64,000 nucleotides of DNA from Rhizobium ruizarguesonis (lineage in GTDB: Bacteria > Pseudomonadota > Alphaproteobacteria > Rhizobiales > Rhizobiaceae): NCBI RefSeq assembly GCF_012349115.1, contig NZ_PQIG01000089.1:62001-126000 (forward strand). Direction: 5' to 3'. A program made the translations under genes and the position numbers. Of the stretch, positions 44,026 through 52,268 are shown in pieces. Position 1 is the stretch's first letter; every line of letters begins with the position of its first letter. The notes under the pieces are model-generated. The model saw only the letters and a program-made list of their open reading frames with translations, did no database searches and was not told the origin of the DNA.

Positions 44026-45434
44026 CAGTCCTCCAATACCCAAGTGTCTTTGGTGCCGCCGCCCTGGCTGGAATTGACCACCAGCGAGCCTTGCTTCAGC
44101 GCTACACGGGTGAGCCCGCCCGGAATGATCTGCACCTTGTCGGATACAAGCACATAGGGGCGAAGGTCGACGTGGCGCGGAGCAATGCCCTTGTTGACGA
44201 GGATCGGCACGGTGGAGAGCGACAGCGTCGGCTGAGCGATGTAATTGTTCGGCTTGGCCTTCAGCTTCTCGGCGAAATCGGCGCGCTCCTTCTTCGATGC
44301 TGTCGGGCCGACCAGCATGCCGTAGCCGCCGGAGCCGTGTACCTCCTTGACGACGAGGTCTTCCAGGTGTTCCAGCACATATTTCAGGCTGTCGGCTTCC
44401 GAACAGCGCCAAGTCGGCACGTTTTCGAGCAGCGCCTTGCGGCCGGTATAGAATTCGACGATCTCGGGCATATAGGAATAGATCGCCTTGTCGTCGCAAA
44501 TGCCGGTGCCTGGCGCATTGGCGATGGTGATGTTGCCGGAGCGGTAGACATCCATGATGCCGGGAATACCGAGCGCGGAATCGGCCCGGAAGGTCAGGGG
44601 ATCGAGGAAGTCGTCGTCGACCCGGCGGTAGAGCACGTCGATCGCCTCGTAACCGCGTGTCGTCCTCATCTTCACCTTGCCGTCGATGACGCGCAGATCC
44701 GCGCCCTCGACCAGTTCGACGCCCATCATGTCGGCGAGGAAGGAATGCTCGTAATAGGCGGAATTGTAGATGCCCGGCGTCAGCACGGCGACGCGCGGCT
44801 TGCCCTTGCAGCCGGGAGGGGCGAGCGAGGCGAGGCTCTGACGCAGCAGATAGGGATAATCCTCGACGCGCTGGACCTTGTTCTCGTGGAAGAGCTCCGG
44901 GAACATCTGCATCATGGTTTCCCGGTTTTCCAGCATGTAGCTGACACCGGAGGGCGTGCGGGCATTATCCTCCAGGACGTAAAACTGGTCCTCTCCGGTG
45001 CGCACGATGTCGGTGCCGACGATATGGGTATAGACGCCGCCGGGTGGCCGGAAGCCGATCATCTCGGGGATGAAGGTGACGTTGTTCTCGATCAGCTCGC
45101 GCGGGATGCGGCCGGCGCGGATAATCTCCTGCTTGTGGTAGATATCGTCCAGAAAGGCGTTCAGTGCGATCACCCGCTGCTCGATGCCCTGGGCGAGCTT
45201 GCGCCACTCGCGGGCGGAGATAATGCGGGGAATGATGTCGAAGGGGATGAGCTTTTCGGAACTGTCGGCATGGCCGTAGACCGCGAAGGTGATGCCTGTC
45301 TTCCGGAAGATGTTTTCCGCATCGCGGGACTTGGCAATCAGATGCGCCCGGTCTTGGCTGTTGTACCACTCGAAGTATTTTTCGTAAGGCGGGCGAGGAC
45401 TTTCGTCCCCGGTAATCATTTCATCAAATGCCAA
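44025..45434 (-). CDS. Circularly permuted ATP-grasp ligase
   Basis: A 469-aa protein of the permuted ATP-grasp type 2 family. GGVYTHIVGTDIVRTGEDQF, LEDNARTPSGVSYMLENR and VVKEVHGSGGYGMLVGP are the family marks, the last being the glycine-rich ATP-binding loop. It would form an amide bond, perhaps a peptide or glutamate-type ligation, working with the alpha-E and transglutaminase proteins downstream. The operon runs leftwards with no gap between this gene and the next. Confidence 0.88.
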   Translation of the reverse strand: MAFDEMITGDESPRPPYEKYFEWYNSQDRAHLIAKSRDAENIFRKTGITFAVYGHADSSEKLIPFDIIPRIISAREWRKLAQGIEQRVIALNAFLDDIYHKQEIIRAGRIPRELIENNVTFIPEMIGFRPPGGVYTHIVGTDIVRTGEDQFYVLEDNARTPSGVSYMLENRETMMQMFPELFHENKVQRVEDYPYLLRQSLASLAPPGCKGKPRVAVLTPGIYNSAYYEHSFLADMMGVELVEGADLRVIDGKVKMRTTRGYEAIDVLYRRVDDDFLDPLTFRADSALGIPGIMDVYRSGNITIANAPGTGICDDKAIYSYMPEIVEFYTGRKALLENVPTWRCSEADSLKYVLEHLEDLVVKEVHGSGGYGMLVGPTASKKERADFAEKLKAKPNNYIAQPTLSLSTVPILVNKGIAPRHVDLRPYVLVSDKVQIIPGGLTRVALKQGSLVVNSSQGGGTKDTWVLED

Positions 45435-45817
45435 AAGCGCGGCTCCCCTTTTTGTTCATTTGAATACAACGCAAATGGCAATGCAAGAACCATGCGCAGT
45501 TCGAGCAAAAGATTTTGCGCTGCGGGAAATGGGTGAAAATCTGGGCATTTAAAGCGATGCGGTGCGGCGTGGCGGATGATCGACCTGCAGGCTTGCGCAA
45601 AATCTGAGCATGTGATCATTTTTCGTTCGGTCAAGGCGGTTGAATATGGTCATGTGCGCGAGGCTGGCCGCCCTTGGTGGTAAACCACCAGCTGGCAAAA
45701 CTGCCATCGGCTCTCTGCGATCAGCGAAATTTCAGATAAGCATCAACGCTTCGCTTTTGACTGCAGTGGCCGGGTGGGGCTATCAGCACGGCGGACCCCT
45801 CTCTCCCGAGCCGCCCC
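45435..45817. other. Intergenic region between divergent ATP-grasp and EamA genes
   Basis: About 380 bp with no supportable gene. A short hairpin (TGGTGG, loop TAAA, CCACCA) lies at 45675-45690. It must carry promoters for both flanking genes, but I cannot assign boxes confidently. Confidence 0.4.
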
Positions 45818-46720
45818 ATGTCCCTTGATCGCCTTGCCCCCGCCGTTTTCGTCCTCCTCTGGTCCACGGGCTGGGTGGTGGCGAAATACGCCTCGCTGCA
45901 TTCCGAGCCCTTCACCTTTCTTTCGATACGTTACGCGCTGTCGGCGGCGGCATTCCTGGCGCTCTGCCTGGTGGTGCGGGCGCAATGGCCGAAAAGTCGG
46001 GCGACGGCGCTGCGCGCCATCTATTCCGGCTTCTTCCTGCATGGCTTCTATCTCGCCGGTCTCTGGTGGGCCATCGCCAATGGCGTGCCGGCCGGCATAT
46101 CGGGCATCATCGCGGCGCTGCAGCCGCTGCTGACGGCAATGGCAGCTCCCTTCCTCATCGGCGAGCGGCTGCAGCAGGCGCAGAAACTCGGCCTTGCCCT
46201 TGGCTTTATCGGCATTGCCATTGCCATTTCGCCGAAGCTGCTCGGTCCGGCGACCGCCGATCTCACACATGCAGGCCTGCCGCTGGCGATCAACCTCGTC
46301 GCCATGGCGTCCGTCACCTACGGCACGCTCTATCAGAAGAAGCACCTGCAATCCGGCGACCTCAGAACCATCGCGACTTTGCAATATATCGGCGCGCTGA
46401 TCCTCACCCTGCCGCTTTCGCTGATCTTCGAGCATCAGCACTTCGACGGCACCAAGCAGGCCTATGGCGCGCTCGCCTGGTCGGTCTTCGGTCTGTCGAT
46501 GGGCGGCGTCGGGCTTCTGCTTCATCTGATCCGCCGCGGCCAGGTGTCGCGCGCCGCCTCGCTGATCTATCTGATGCCGCCAGCGGTCGCTCTCGAAGCC
46601 TTCATCGCCTTCGGAGAACCGCTGACCCTGCCGTTGATCGTCGGCACCGTGGTGGTCGTGACAGGCGTCTATCTCACGAACCGCAAGGCGTTCAGCGAGC
46701 ATAGGCCTGCGGAGGCGTAG
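45818..46720 (+). CDS. EamA (DMT superfamily) metabolite exporter
   Basis: A 300-aa inner-membrane protein with ten membrane segments in two EamA repeats: APAVFVLLWSTGWVVAKY opens the first and LPLAINLVAMASVTYGTLYQ the second. DMT transporters of this kind export amino acids or other small metabolites. No partner gene is close. Substrate unknown. Confidence 0.82.
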   Translation: MSLDRLAPAVFVLLWSTGWVVAKYASLHSEPFTFLSIRYALSAAAFLALCLVVRAQWPKSRATALRAIYSGFFLHGFYLAGLWWAIANGVPAGISGIIAALQPLLTAMAAPFLIGERLQQAQKLGLALGFIGIAIAISPKLLGPATADLTHAGLPLAINLVAMASVTYGTLYQKKHLQSGDLRTIATLQYIGALILTLPLSLIFEHQHFDGTKQAYGALAWSVFGLSMGGVGLLLHLIRRGQVSRAASLIYLMPPAVALEAFIAFGEPLTLPLIVGTVVVVTGVYLTNRKAFSEHRPAEA

Positions 46721-46728
46721 ATAACAAA

Positions 46729-46754
46729 AAAGGCCGGAGATATCCCCGGCCTTT
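46729..46754. terminator. Bidirectional terminator between EamA and rhlE
   Basis: AAAGGCCGG at 46729-46737 pairs with CCGGCCTTT at 46746-46754, flanked by AACAAAAA and CCGTTTTT. It serves both convergent genes. Confidence 0.85.
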
Positions 46755-46776
46755 CCGTTTTTCAGTCGTTCAACGA

Positions 46777-48450
46777 TCAGGCGCGTTCGCGGCGCTGGCC
46801 GCCGCCGTTGCGGGAGCCGGAGCCACCGCGACGATTGCCGCCGTTGCCGTCCCGGCGCGGTTCGCCGGCCTGGGCCTGCTGCGGGCCGCGGTCTTCGCCA
46901 TGCTTGCGGGCCGGACGGCCATGGGCGTGGCGGCTGTTGCCGCGGTGATGGCCGCTCGGTTCGCCATTGGCGTGCGCAGGACGCTGCGGCTTTGCCGAGG
47001 GGCGGAAGTCGGAGGTCGAGGCCAGATCGTTGTCAGGACCGAGATTCGGGGCCGCTTCGCCGCGGCGCTGGCCACGGAAATCCTCATTGCGGCCGGTCGG
47101 GCGCTCCGGACGTGGACGACGCTCTTCGCCGCCGGCGCGGACTTCACTGCCTTCACCTTCGCGGCGCGGGCGGCGTTCCTGACGGCTGCCGCGATGCTCC
47201 GAACGGTTCTGGTCACCGCGGCCTTCGCCGCGACCCTGACCTTCGCGACCCTGGCCGCCATTGCGATTGCGGTTGTTGCCGTTGCCGTTGGCGCGACGGG
47301 GCGCGCCGTTCATGTTTGCCGGAGCTTCACCGCTTGCGACAGTGATGTCGATGCCCATCAGGCGCTCGATATCACGCAGCAGCCTGGCTTCATCGGGAGC
47401 GCAGAAGGCGATGGCGATGCCGTCGCGGCCGGCGCGCGCGGTGCGGCCGATGCGATGGACATAGGCGTCAGGCACTTCAGGCAGATCGTAATTGTAGACG
47501 TGGCTGACAGCCGGGATGTCGATGCCGCGGGCGGCGACGTCGGTGGCGATCAGCGTCTTGACGCTGCCGTCGCGGAAAGCCTTCAGCGCCCGCTCGCGCT
47601 GACCCTGGCTCTTGTTGCCGTGGATCGAAGCGACGGAGTAGCCGATGTTTTCGAGATGCTTCATCAGCTTCTCGGCACCATGCTTGGTGCGCAGGAAGAC
47701 CATGGCGCGGCCATCAGGGTTTTCGGTCAGCGACTTGCGGAGCAGTTCCGTCTTGTCGTTTTTGCCGGCGACGAAATGGACGTACTGCTCGACCTTGTCG
47801 GCAGCCTTGCCCGGGGGCGTGACTTCGACCTTGACGGGATCGACGAGATATTCGCCGGCAAGATCGGCAATCGCCTTCGGCATGGTGGCCGAGAAGAGCA
47901 TGGTCTGGCGCTTCTTCGGCACCATCTTGGCGATCTTGCGCAGATCATGCACGAAGCCGAGGTCGAGCATCTGGTCGGCTTCGTCGAGCACGAGATAACG
48001 AACCGCAGTCAGCGTGATCGCGCGGCGATTGACGAGGTCGAGCAGGCGGCCCGGTGTGGCGACGAGGATGTCGGTGCCTTTTTCGAGCTGAAGCTGCTGC
48101 TTGTTGATCGAAACGCCGCCAACGACGACATTGATGCGCAGCGGCGACTTGCGGATGAACTTCTTCAGGCTCTCGGCGATCTGGTTCACCAGTTCGCGGG
48201 TCGGGGCGAGAATCAGCGTCCGCGTCGTGCGGTTGTCGGGACGCCGTTCATCGGCGAGTAGCTTTTCGATCAGCGGCAGGCCGAAAGCGGCCGTCTTGCC
48301 GGTGCCGGTCTGGGCAAGGCCGATCAGGTCGCGGCCTTCGAGGAGGAGAGGAATTGAATGTTCCTGGATCGGCGTCGGCGTTTCGATGCCGAGCTGGAAC
48401 AAAGTAGCGACGATCGGCTTGGAGACACCAAGCGATTCAAAATTAGTCAA
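46777..48450 (-). CDS. rhlE: DEAD-box RNA helicase RhlE
   Basis: A 557-aa helicase. Motifs visible: Q motif PTPIQEHSIPLLL, I AQTGTGKTAAFGLP, Ia PTRELVNQI, II VLDEADQML, III SATMP, VI HRIGRTARAG. The start is TTG at 48450 with GAAAGG upstream, giving MTNFESLGV. The last 190 residues are Arg/Gly/Asn-rich and disordered, usual for RhlE and useful for RNA binding. Roles are ribosome assembly, RNA decay and cold growth. Confidence 0.9.
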   Translation of the reverse strand: MTNFESLGVSKPIVATLFQLGIETPTPIQEHSIPLLLEGRDLIGLAQTGTGKTAAFGLPLIEKLLADERRPDNRTTRTLILAPTRELVNQIAESLKKFIRKSPLRINVVVGGVSINKQQLQLEKGTDILVATPGRLLDLVNRRAITLTAVRYLVLDEADQMLDLGFVHDLRKIAKMVPKKRQTMLFSATMPKAIADLAGEYLVDPVKVEVTPPGKAADKVEQYVHFVAGKNDKTELLRKSLTENPDGRAMVFLRTKHGAEKLMKHLENIGYSVASIHGNKSQGQRERALKAFRDGSVKTLIATDVAARGIDIPAVSHVYNYDLPEVPDAYVHRIGRTARAGRDGIAIAFCAPDEARLLRDIERLMGIDITVASGEAPANMNGAPRRANGNGNNRNRNGGQGREGQGRGEGRGDQNRSEHRGSRQERRPRREGEGSEVRAGGEERRPRPERPTGRNEDFRGQRRGEAAPNLGPDNDLASTSDFRPSAKPQRPAHANGEPSGHHRGNSRHAHGRPARKHGEDRGPQQAQAGEPRRDGNGGNRRGGSGSRNGGGQRRERA

Positions 48451-48745
48451 GGCAAAACCTTTCGGGGCGCCACAACGACTGTCGCCGGAACGCACCATGC
48501 GATCCGGTTTCATTCTGGCGTCAAGAACCCCGCGTGAAGTGGGAACTTGTGAGTTGGAAAAAGCTTTCCAGCGCTTCTGGCCGCTCATGGGGAGTGCGGC
48601 ACTCTATCGAAATGCGCTTTTGTCCCTTCTTCCTGCATCTGTATTTTTCAGCAGGGGCACGCTCACGCGGCGGCCGGAAGGGTGAAAGCTGACCCGCATT
48701 TGGGCTAGTTCGCGTGGAAAGTCAAGTGCAGTGCACAAGAAAGCC

Positions 48746-49861
48746 TCAGCCCGGGTCAGCTGAGGGCATGAAGAGGACGAAGCTTTGCGATGCTATCTCT
48801 GCGCCGTTGACGATGATGGTAATGCGATGTTCGCCGGGATAATAGCGCCGCGTGGTGATCGGCCGCATGGCGTGGCGGCGCTCAATCGCGTGGCTTTGCC
48901 CGGGAGCAAGCATTATCGTCTTGCACTTGAAGACCTTGGGTGAGAGCGAACCGTCGCCCTTCATATGGTGGATGGCATAGTCGATCATCAGCGATTGAGT
49001 GATCTCGCCGGCATTCGTCACCCGGATTTCGAAATCCAGTCCTGCGCCGAACATCACCTCTACATTCTGGATCCGCAGTTCGCATTCGAGCGAAGCGGCC
49101 ACGCCGAAGCCGAAATTGGCGAGCGCCTGCGCGTGGCCCTTCTTCAGAAGCGTGCGCGAGGCGTGTTTCAGCAGCCAGCGGCGTTCGGGTGAAGCGCCGT
49201 CGATATGGCCGGCGATGAAGGCGGCGACCAGATCCGGGTGATCCTTGGCGACGTCGTTCAGGCTGTTGGCCACGGAGCGGCGCACATATTCCTCCGGATC
49301 ATCCATCAGCGCGGTCAGGATGGGCAGGATCGGCGCCGGATCCTGCACGAGCTGCGGCAGGCGCATCGCCCAGGGCAGGCGCGGCCGCGTTCCCTCGCTC
49401 GCCAGCCGGCGCACATGCTGATCGGGATCGTCGACCCAGCCGGAAATGATCGCCAGCGCGCGCTGCTGGTCACGGTGGATAAAGGGGCGGATGCCGTATT
49501 CGGCCGTGAAATGCGGCGTCAGCGCCTTCAGGAGATCGAGACCGAGATCGAAATGATCGGGGCCGCGTGCGGCGATGAACTGATTGACCGGCAGCAGCAT
49601 CCAGCCGGAGAGCCCCGGCCTGTCGGCGGCGGGCAGGCTCGCCTTGAGCATGGCTGCAGCCTCTCGGAAATCACCGGGAAGGGTGGCAAACAGCGCGTCG
49701 CGGATCAGAGCCGAGCGCTCCATCAGCTCCAGCGCGGTGAGGCCCTCGGTCGCCAGGGTCACGAAGCGGTTTTTATCGAAAGTCGGCGCGTTGCCGGAAA
49801 TGCGATCGGCCATATCGCCGACCAATGCCTCATGCAGCAGGTTCTTGAGCGGTTCCGGCAT
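48746..49861 (-). CDS. DNA alkylation repair/HEAT-repeat protein (AlkC/AlkD-like)
   Basis: A 371-aa helical-repeat protein. The repeats ISGWVDDPDQHVRRLASEGTRPRLPWA and LMDDPEEYVRRSVANSLNDVAKDHPD have the spacing of HEAT repeats in AlkC/AlkD glycosylases, including WLLKHASRTLLKKG. The last 115 residues are a beta-type domain (LDFEIRVTNAGEIT) found in AlkC relatives. The family excises alkylated purines from DNA. It stands alone. Confidence 0.72.
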   Translation of the reverse strand: MPEPLKNLLHEALVGDMADRISGNAPTFDKNRFVTLATEGLTALELMERSALIRDALFATLPGDFREAAAMLKASLPAADRPGLSGWMLLPVNQFIAARGPDHFDLGLDLLKALTPHFTAEYGIRPFIHRDQQRALAIISGWVDDPDQHVRRLASEGTRPRLPWAMRLPQLVQDPAPILPILTALMDDPEEYVRRSVANSLNDVAKDHPDLVAAFIAGHIDGASPERRWLLKHASRTLLKKGHAQALANFGFGVAASLECELRIQNVEVMFGAGLDFEIRVTNAGEITQSLMIDYAIHHMKGDGSLSPKVFKCKTIMLAPGQSHAIERRHAMRPITTRRYYPGEHRITIIVNGAEIASQSFVLFMPSADPG

Positions 49862-49934
49862 GCTGGTCCTTCCTCTCTATGCGACCGCCGCATGCGGCCC
49901 GCATGAGGGCAGCATGGTCTGCGTGGTGCGAGCT

Positions 49935-50963
49935 TTAGCGTATCGGTGCCGTCGATTTCCTTGGAATGAGGGTTGGGGCCGAGATCCGAATACGCTCGTC
50001 GGCAGGGCTGTTGTCACCGGCAAGAAGATCAAGGGCGTTTGATGCAATTTGCTCAAACGGCACCCGCAACGTCGTGAGCGGCGTGGGGAGGTGGCTGACA
50101 ATCGGAATGTCATTATAGCCTACGATCGAGATGTCCTGCGGCACGGAAAGGCCAAGTTTCGTCAGTCCCGACAAGGCGCCGATGGCGGTATTGTCGTTGA
50201 CGGCGAAAATAGCGGTTGGGCGCGGACTAAGATGCATCAGTGTCTCGACGGCTACCGCACCGGACTCGATGCCGAATGTCGAGGGAATGATGTATGAGGG
50301 GTCTGCCTTCAATCCAGCTTCTTCCAGGGCGTGGCGGAAACCCTCCACTCGGCCCCGCGAACTGGAGGCATAGGATGGACCGGCGATGACGCCAATTCTG
50401 CGATGGCCGAGATCGAGGAGGTGGCGGGCGGCGAGGTACCCACCGAGCCTGTCATCGCCGACCGACGAGAGGCTGTGGCCATCCGTCCGGAGTGCGAGGA
50501 CATAAGGAATACCGCGTTTTGCCAGCTCGTCCGGAAAGTCATCGTCTTCCCGCGCTGTCGAAAGAATCAGACCATCGACACCGCGTTTCAGCAGAGACCC
50601 GGCCGCAAGCCGGTCTGCCTTTGGCTTGTCGTCGGTCGTTGCGACAATCGCGAAGCGGCCACTACGGCTGCAGGCCTTGGCCAGTGCTTCATAAAGCATG
50701 GCCATGACCGTATCCGTCAGCCTGGGCACGATCACCCCGATTGTCATCGTGTTGCCGCGCCTGAGGCTCGCTGCGGAAACATCCCGAACGTATCCGAGCT
50801 CTTCGGCAACCTTGCGCACGCGCCGCGCGGTCTCGCTGTCGGAGCGGGGAAGCCTCTCGTCCAGTATGCGGGACACGGTAGATTTGGAGACACCGGCTGC
50901 GGCAGCGACGCCGTGAATAGTGACGCGGGTCTGTCCCGGAACTTCATCCGTCTTTGAATTCAT
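49935..50963 (-). CDS. LacI-family repressor
   Basis: A 342-aa regulator with the DNA-binding hinge TIHGVAAAAGVSKSTVSRIL near the N-terminus and a sugar-binding-fold domain (MTIGVIVPRLTDTVM and FAVNDNTAIGALSGLTKLGL). ATG at 50963 has AAAGG upstream. It is divergent from the DapA-family gene, with a perfect GGGAACGTTCCC palindrome between them, the usual LacI operator arrangement. The effector is unknown. Confidence 0.88.
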   Translation of the reverse strand: MNSKTDEVPGQTRVTIHGVAAAAGVSKSTVSRILDERLPRSDSETARRVRKVAEELGYVRDVSAASLRRGNTMTIGVIVPRLTDTVMAMLYEALAKACSRSGRFAIVATTDDKPKADRLAAGSLLKRGVDGLILSTAREDDDFPDELAKRGIPYVLALRTDGHSLSSVGDDRLGGYLAARHLLDLGHRRIGVIAGPSYASSSRGRVEGFRHALEEAGLKADPSYIIPSTFGIESGAVAVETLMHLSPRPTAIFAVNDNTAIGALSGLTKLGLSVPQDISIVGYNDIPIVSHLPTPLTTLRVPFEQIASNALDLLAGDNSPADERIRISAPTLIPRKSTAPIR

Positions 50964-51027
50964 TGAGCCTTTTCCATTCGAGTCGGCAATCGGCCGTCGC
51001 CATTCTGAGCATGCACCAAAAAAGATA

Positions 51028-51068
51028 TTGACTCCAGAGAATTCGAGAACGATAGTGGGAACGTTCCC
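51028..51068 (+). promoter_or_regulatory. Promoter and LacI-type operator of the DapA-family operon
   Basis: TTGACT at 51028-51033 and GATAGT at 51051-51056 are spaced by 17 bp. The perfect palindrome GGGAACGTTCCC follows immediately at 51057-51068, over the expected transcription start. Binding of the divergently encoded LacI protein there would block RNA polymerase. Confidence 0.7.
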
Positions 51069-51126
51069 GTAAACGATCCTATATCGGTCGCGAATGAACC
51101 GCGATCGCACGAAGGAGGAGACCAAT

Positions 51127-52074
51127 ATGCAACCGATGGATATGCGCGGGCTGAGCCCGGCCCCCGTTACCGCTTTCACCCGCGACGGTGAAGTTGATCA
51201 CAAAGCCAACGCCAAACTCGCCAAATGGCTGGTCTCGATGGAAGGCGTCAAAAGCCTCGTCATCCTCGGTCATGCCGGTGAGGGCACCTTCCTCACGGAA
51301 GAGGAGCGCCTCGCTCTCATCCGCACTTATGTTGAAGCAGTCGACGGTGCCGTTCCGATCATTGCCGGGATTACCGGTGAAGGCACGAGGGTCGCCGCTG
51401 AAGAGGCCAGGAAATGCAAGGCTGCTGGGGCTACCGGCGCGCTCGTCTATCCCAACCACGGCTGGCTGCGTTTCGGCTTTCAGAAGGGAGCGCCTCAGGA
51501 TCGCTACAAGGCAATCTGGCAGGAGTCTGGCCTCCAGTGCATCCTGTTCCAGTATCCCGACGCCACCAAGGCATCATACGATCTGGATACACAGCTTGCG
51601 ATTGCCACCCAGGAAGGCGTCGTCGCTACCAAGAACGGCGTGCGAAATATGAAGCGCTGGTATGTCGAAATTCCGGAGCTGAAGAAAGCCAATCCAAAGC
51701 TGCAGGTTCTGAGCTGCCACGATGAATGGCTGCTGCCAACCATGTTCGATGTCGACGGTCTGCTCGTCGGTTATGGCAATATCGCGCCCGAGCTGCTGAT
51801 CGACCTGATCAAAGCCGGCAAGGCACAGGACTATCCGGAAGCGCGCAAGGTCTTCGAACGCCTTCTTCCGGTGACGCGTGCCGTCTATCACCGTGGCTCT
51901 CACATGGAAGGCACCGTGGCCCTGAAACTCGGCCTTGTCCACCGCGGTATCCTTGATCACGCCACGATCCGCGAGCCGCTGAAGAACCTTGGCGAAAAGG
52001 CCGAAGCAGAGATCTTTGCTGCCTTCGACGCCGCCGGTATCGGTCGCGTTGACCAGTTGCTGGCAGCCGAGTGA
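51127..52074 (+). CDS. DapA/NAL-family aldolase or dehydratase
   Basis: A 315-aa TIM-barrel protein of the dihydrodipicolinate synthase family. GHAGEGTFLTEEERLAL replaces the usual GTTGE block, the catalytic Tyr is in CILFQYPDATK and the Schiff-base Lys in VVATKNGVRNMKRW. The ATG at 51127 has AAGGAGG about seven bases upstream. The family includes KDG aldolases, keto-deoxy-acid dehydratases and others. With a LacI regulator and MFS transporter it is catabolic rather than lysine biosynthesis. Substrate not determined. Confidence 0.8.
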   Translation: MQPMDMRGLSPAPVTAFTRDGEVDHKANAKLAKWLVSMEGVKSLVILGHAGEGTFLTEEERLALIRTYVEAVDGAVPIIAGITGEGTRVAAEEARKCKAAGATGALVYPNHGWLRFGFQKGAPQDRYKAIWQESGLQCILFQYPDATKASYDLDTQLAIATQEGVVATKNGVRNMKRWYVEIPELKKANPKLQVLSCHDEWLLPTMFDVDGLLVGYGNIAPELLIDLIKAGKAQDYPEARKVFERLLPVTRAVYHRGSHMEGTVALKLGLVHRGILDHATIREPLKNLGEKAEAEIFAAFDAAGIGRVDQLLAAE

Positions 52075-52083
52075 CCTCTTTGA

Positions 52084-52108
52084 CGCCCCTGCGCAGGTCG
52101 CAGGGGCG
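52084..52108 (+). terminator. Hairpin after the DapA-family gene
   Basis: CGCCCCTGCG pairs perfectly with CGCAGGGGCG around CAGGT, starting 10 bp after the stop. No T-run follows, so it may attenuate rather than end transcription before the MFS gene. Confidence 0.55.
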
Positions 52109-52131
52109 CATTCCCAAGGGAGGAGGAAACC

Positions 52132-52164
52132 ATGGAAACCCGCCGCAGACTTGAACGTCTTTGA
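52132..52164 (+). CDS. Ten-codon leader-type ORF upstream of the MFS gene
   Basis: An ATG with a very strong ribosome site (GGGAGGAGG, 5 bases upstream) opens a reading frame METRRRLERL then TGA. It sits between a hairpin and the MFS gene, which has its own GGAGG. It may be a regulatory leader peptide or the relic of a deleted gene. Confidence 0.35.
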   Translation: METRRRLERL

Positions 52165-52268
52165 AGGCCATTGCTCTGACGTGACGAACTGACGCGCAGT
52201 AGCAACCATCAAGCAGGAGCGCCCCTGGCCGGGAGAGTGGTAGTCCACGGGGCGAGAAGGAGGAACCA

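Noticed and set aside
44007..45536. 509-codon open frame antisense to the ATP-grasp gene
   Set aside because: The minus-strand gene has clear family motifs and a coupled neighbour; the plus-strand reading has no recognisable content.
46900..48261. 453-codon open frame on the plus strand across rhlE
   Set aside because: It is antisense to a helicase with all motifs intact; its length comes from high GC and the Arg/Gly-rich tail.
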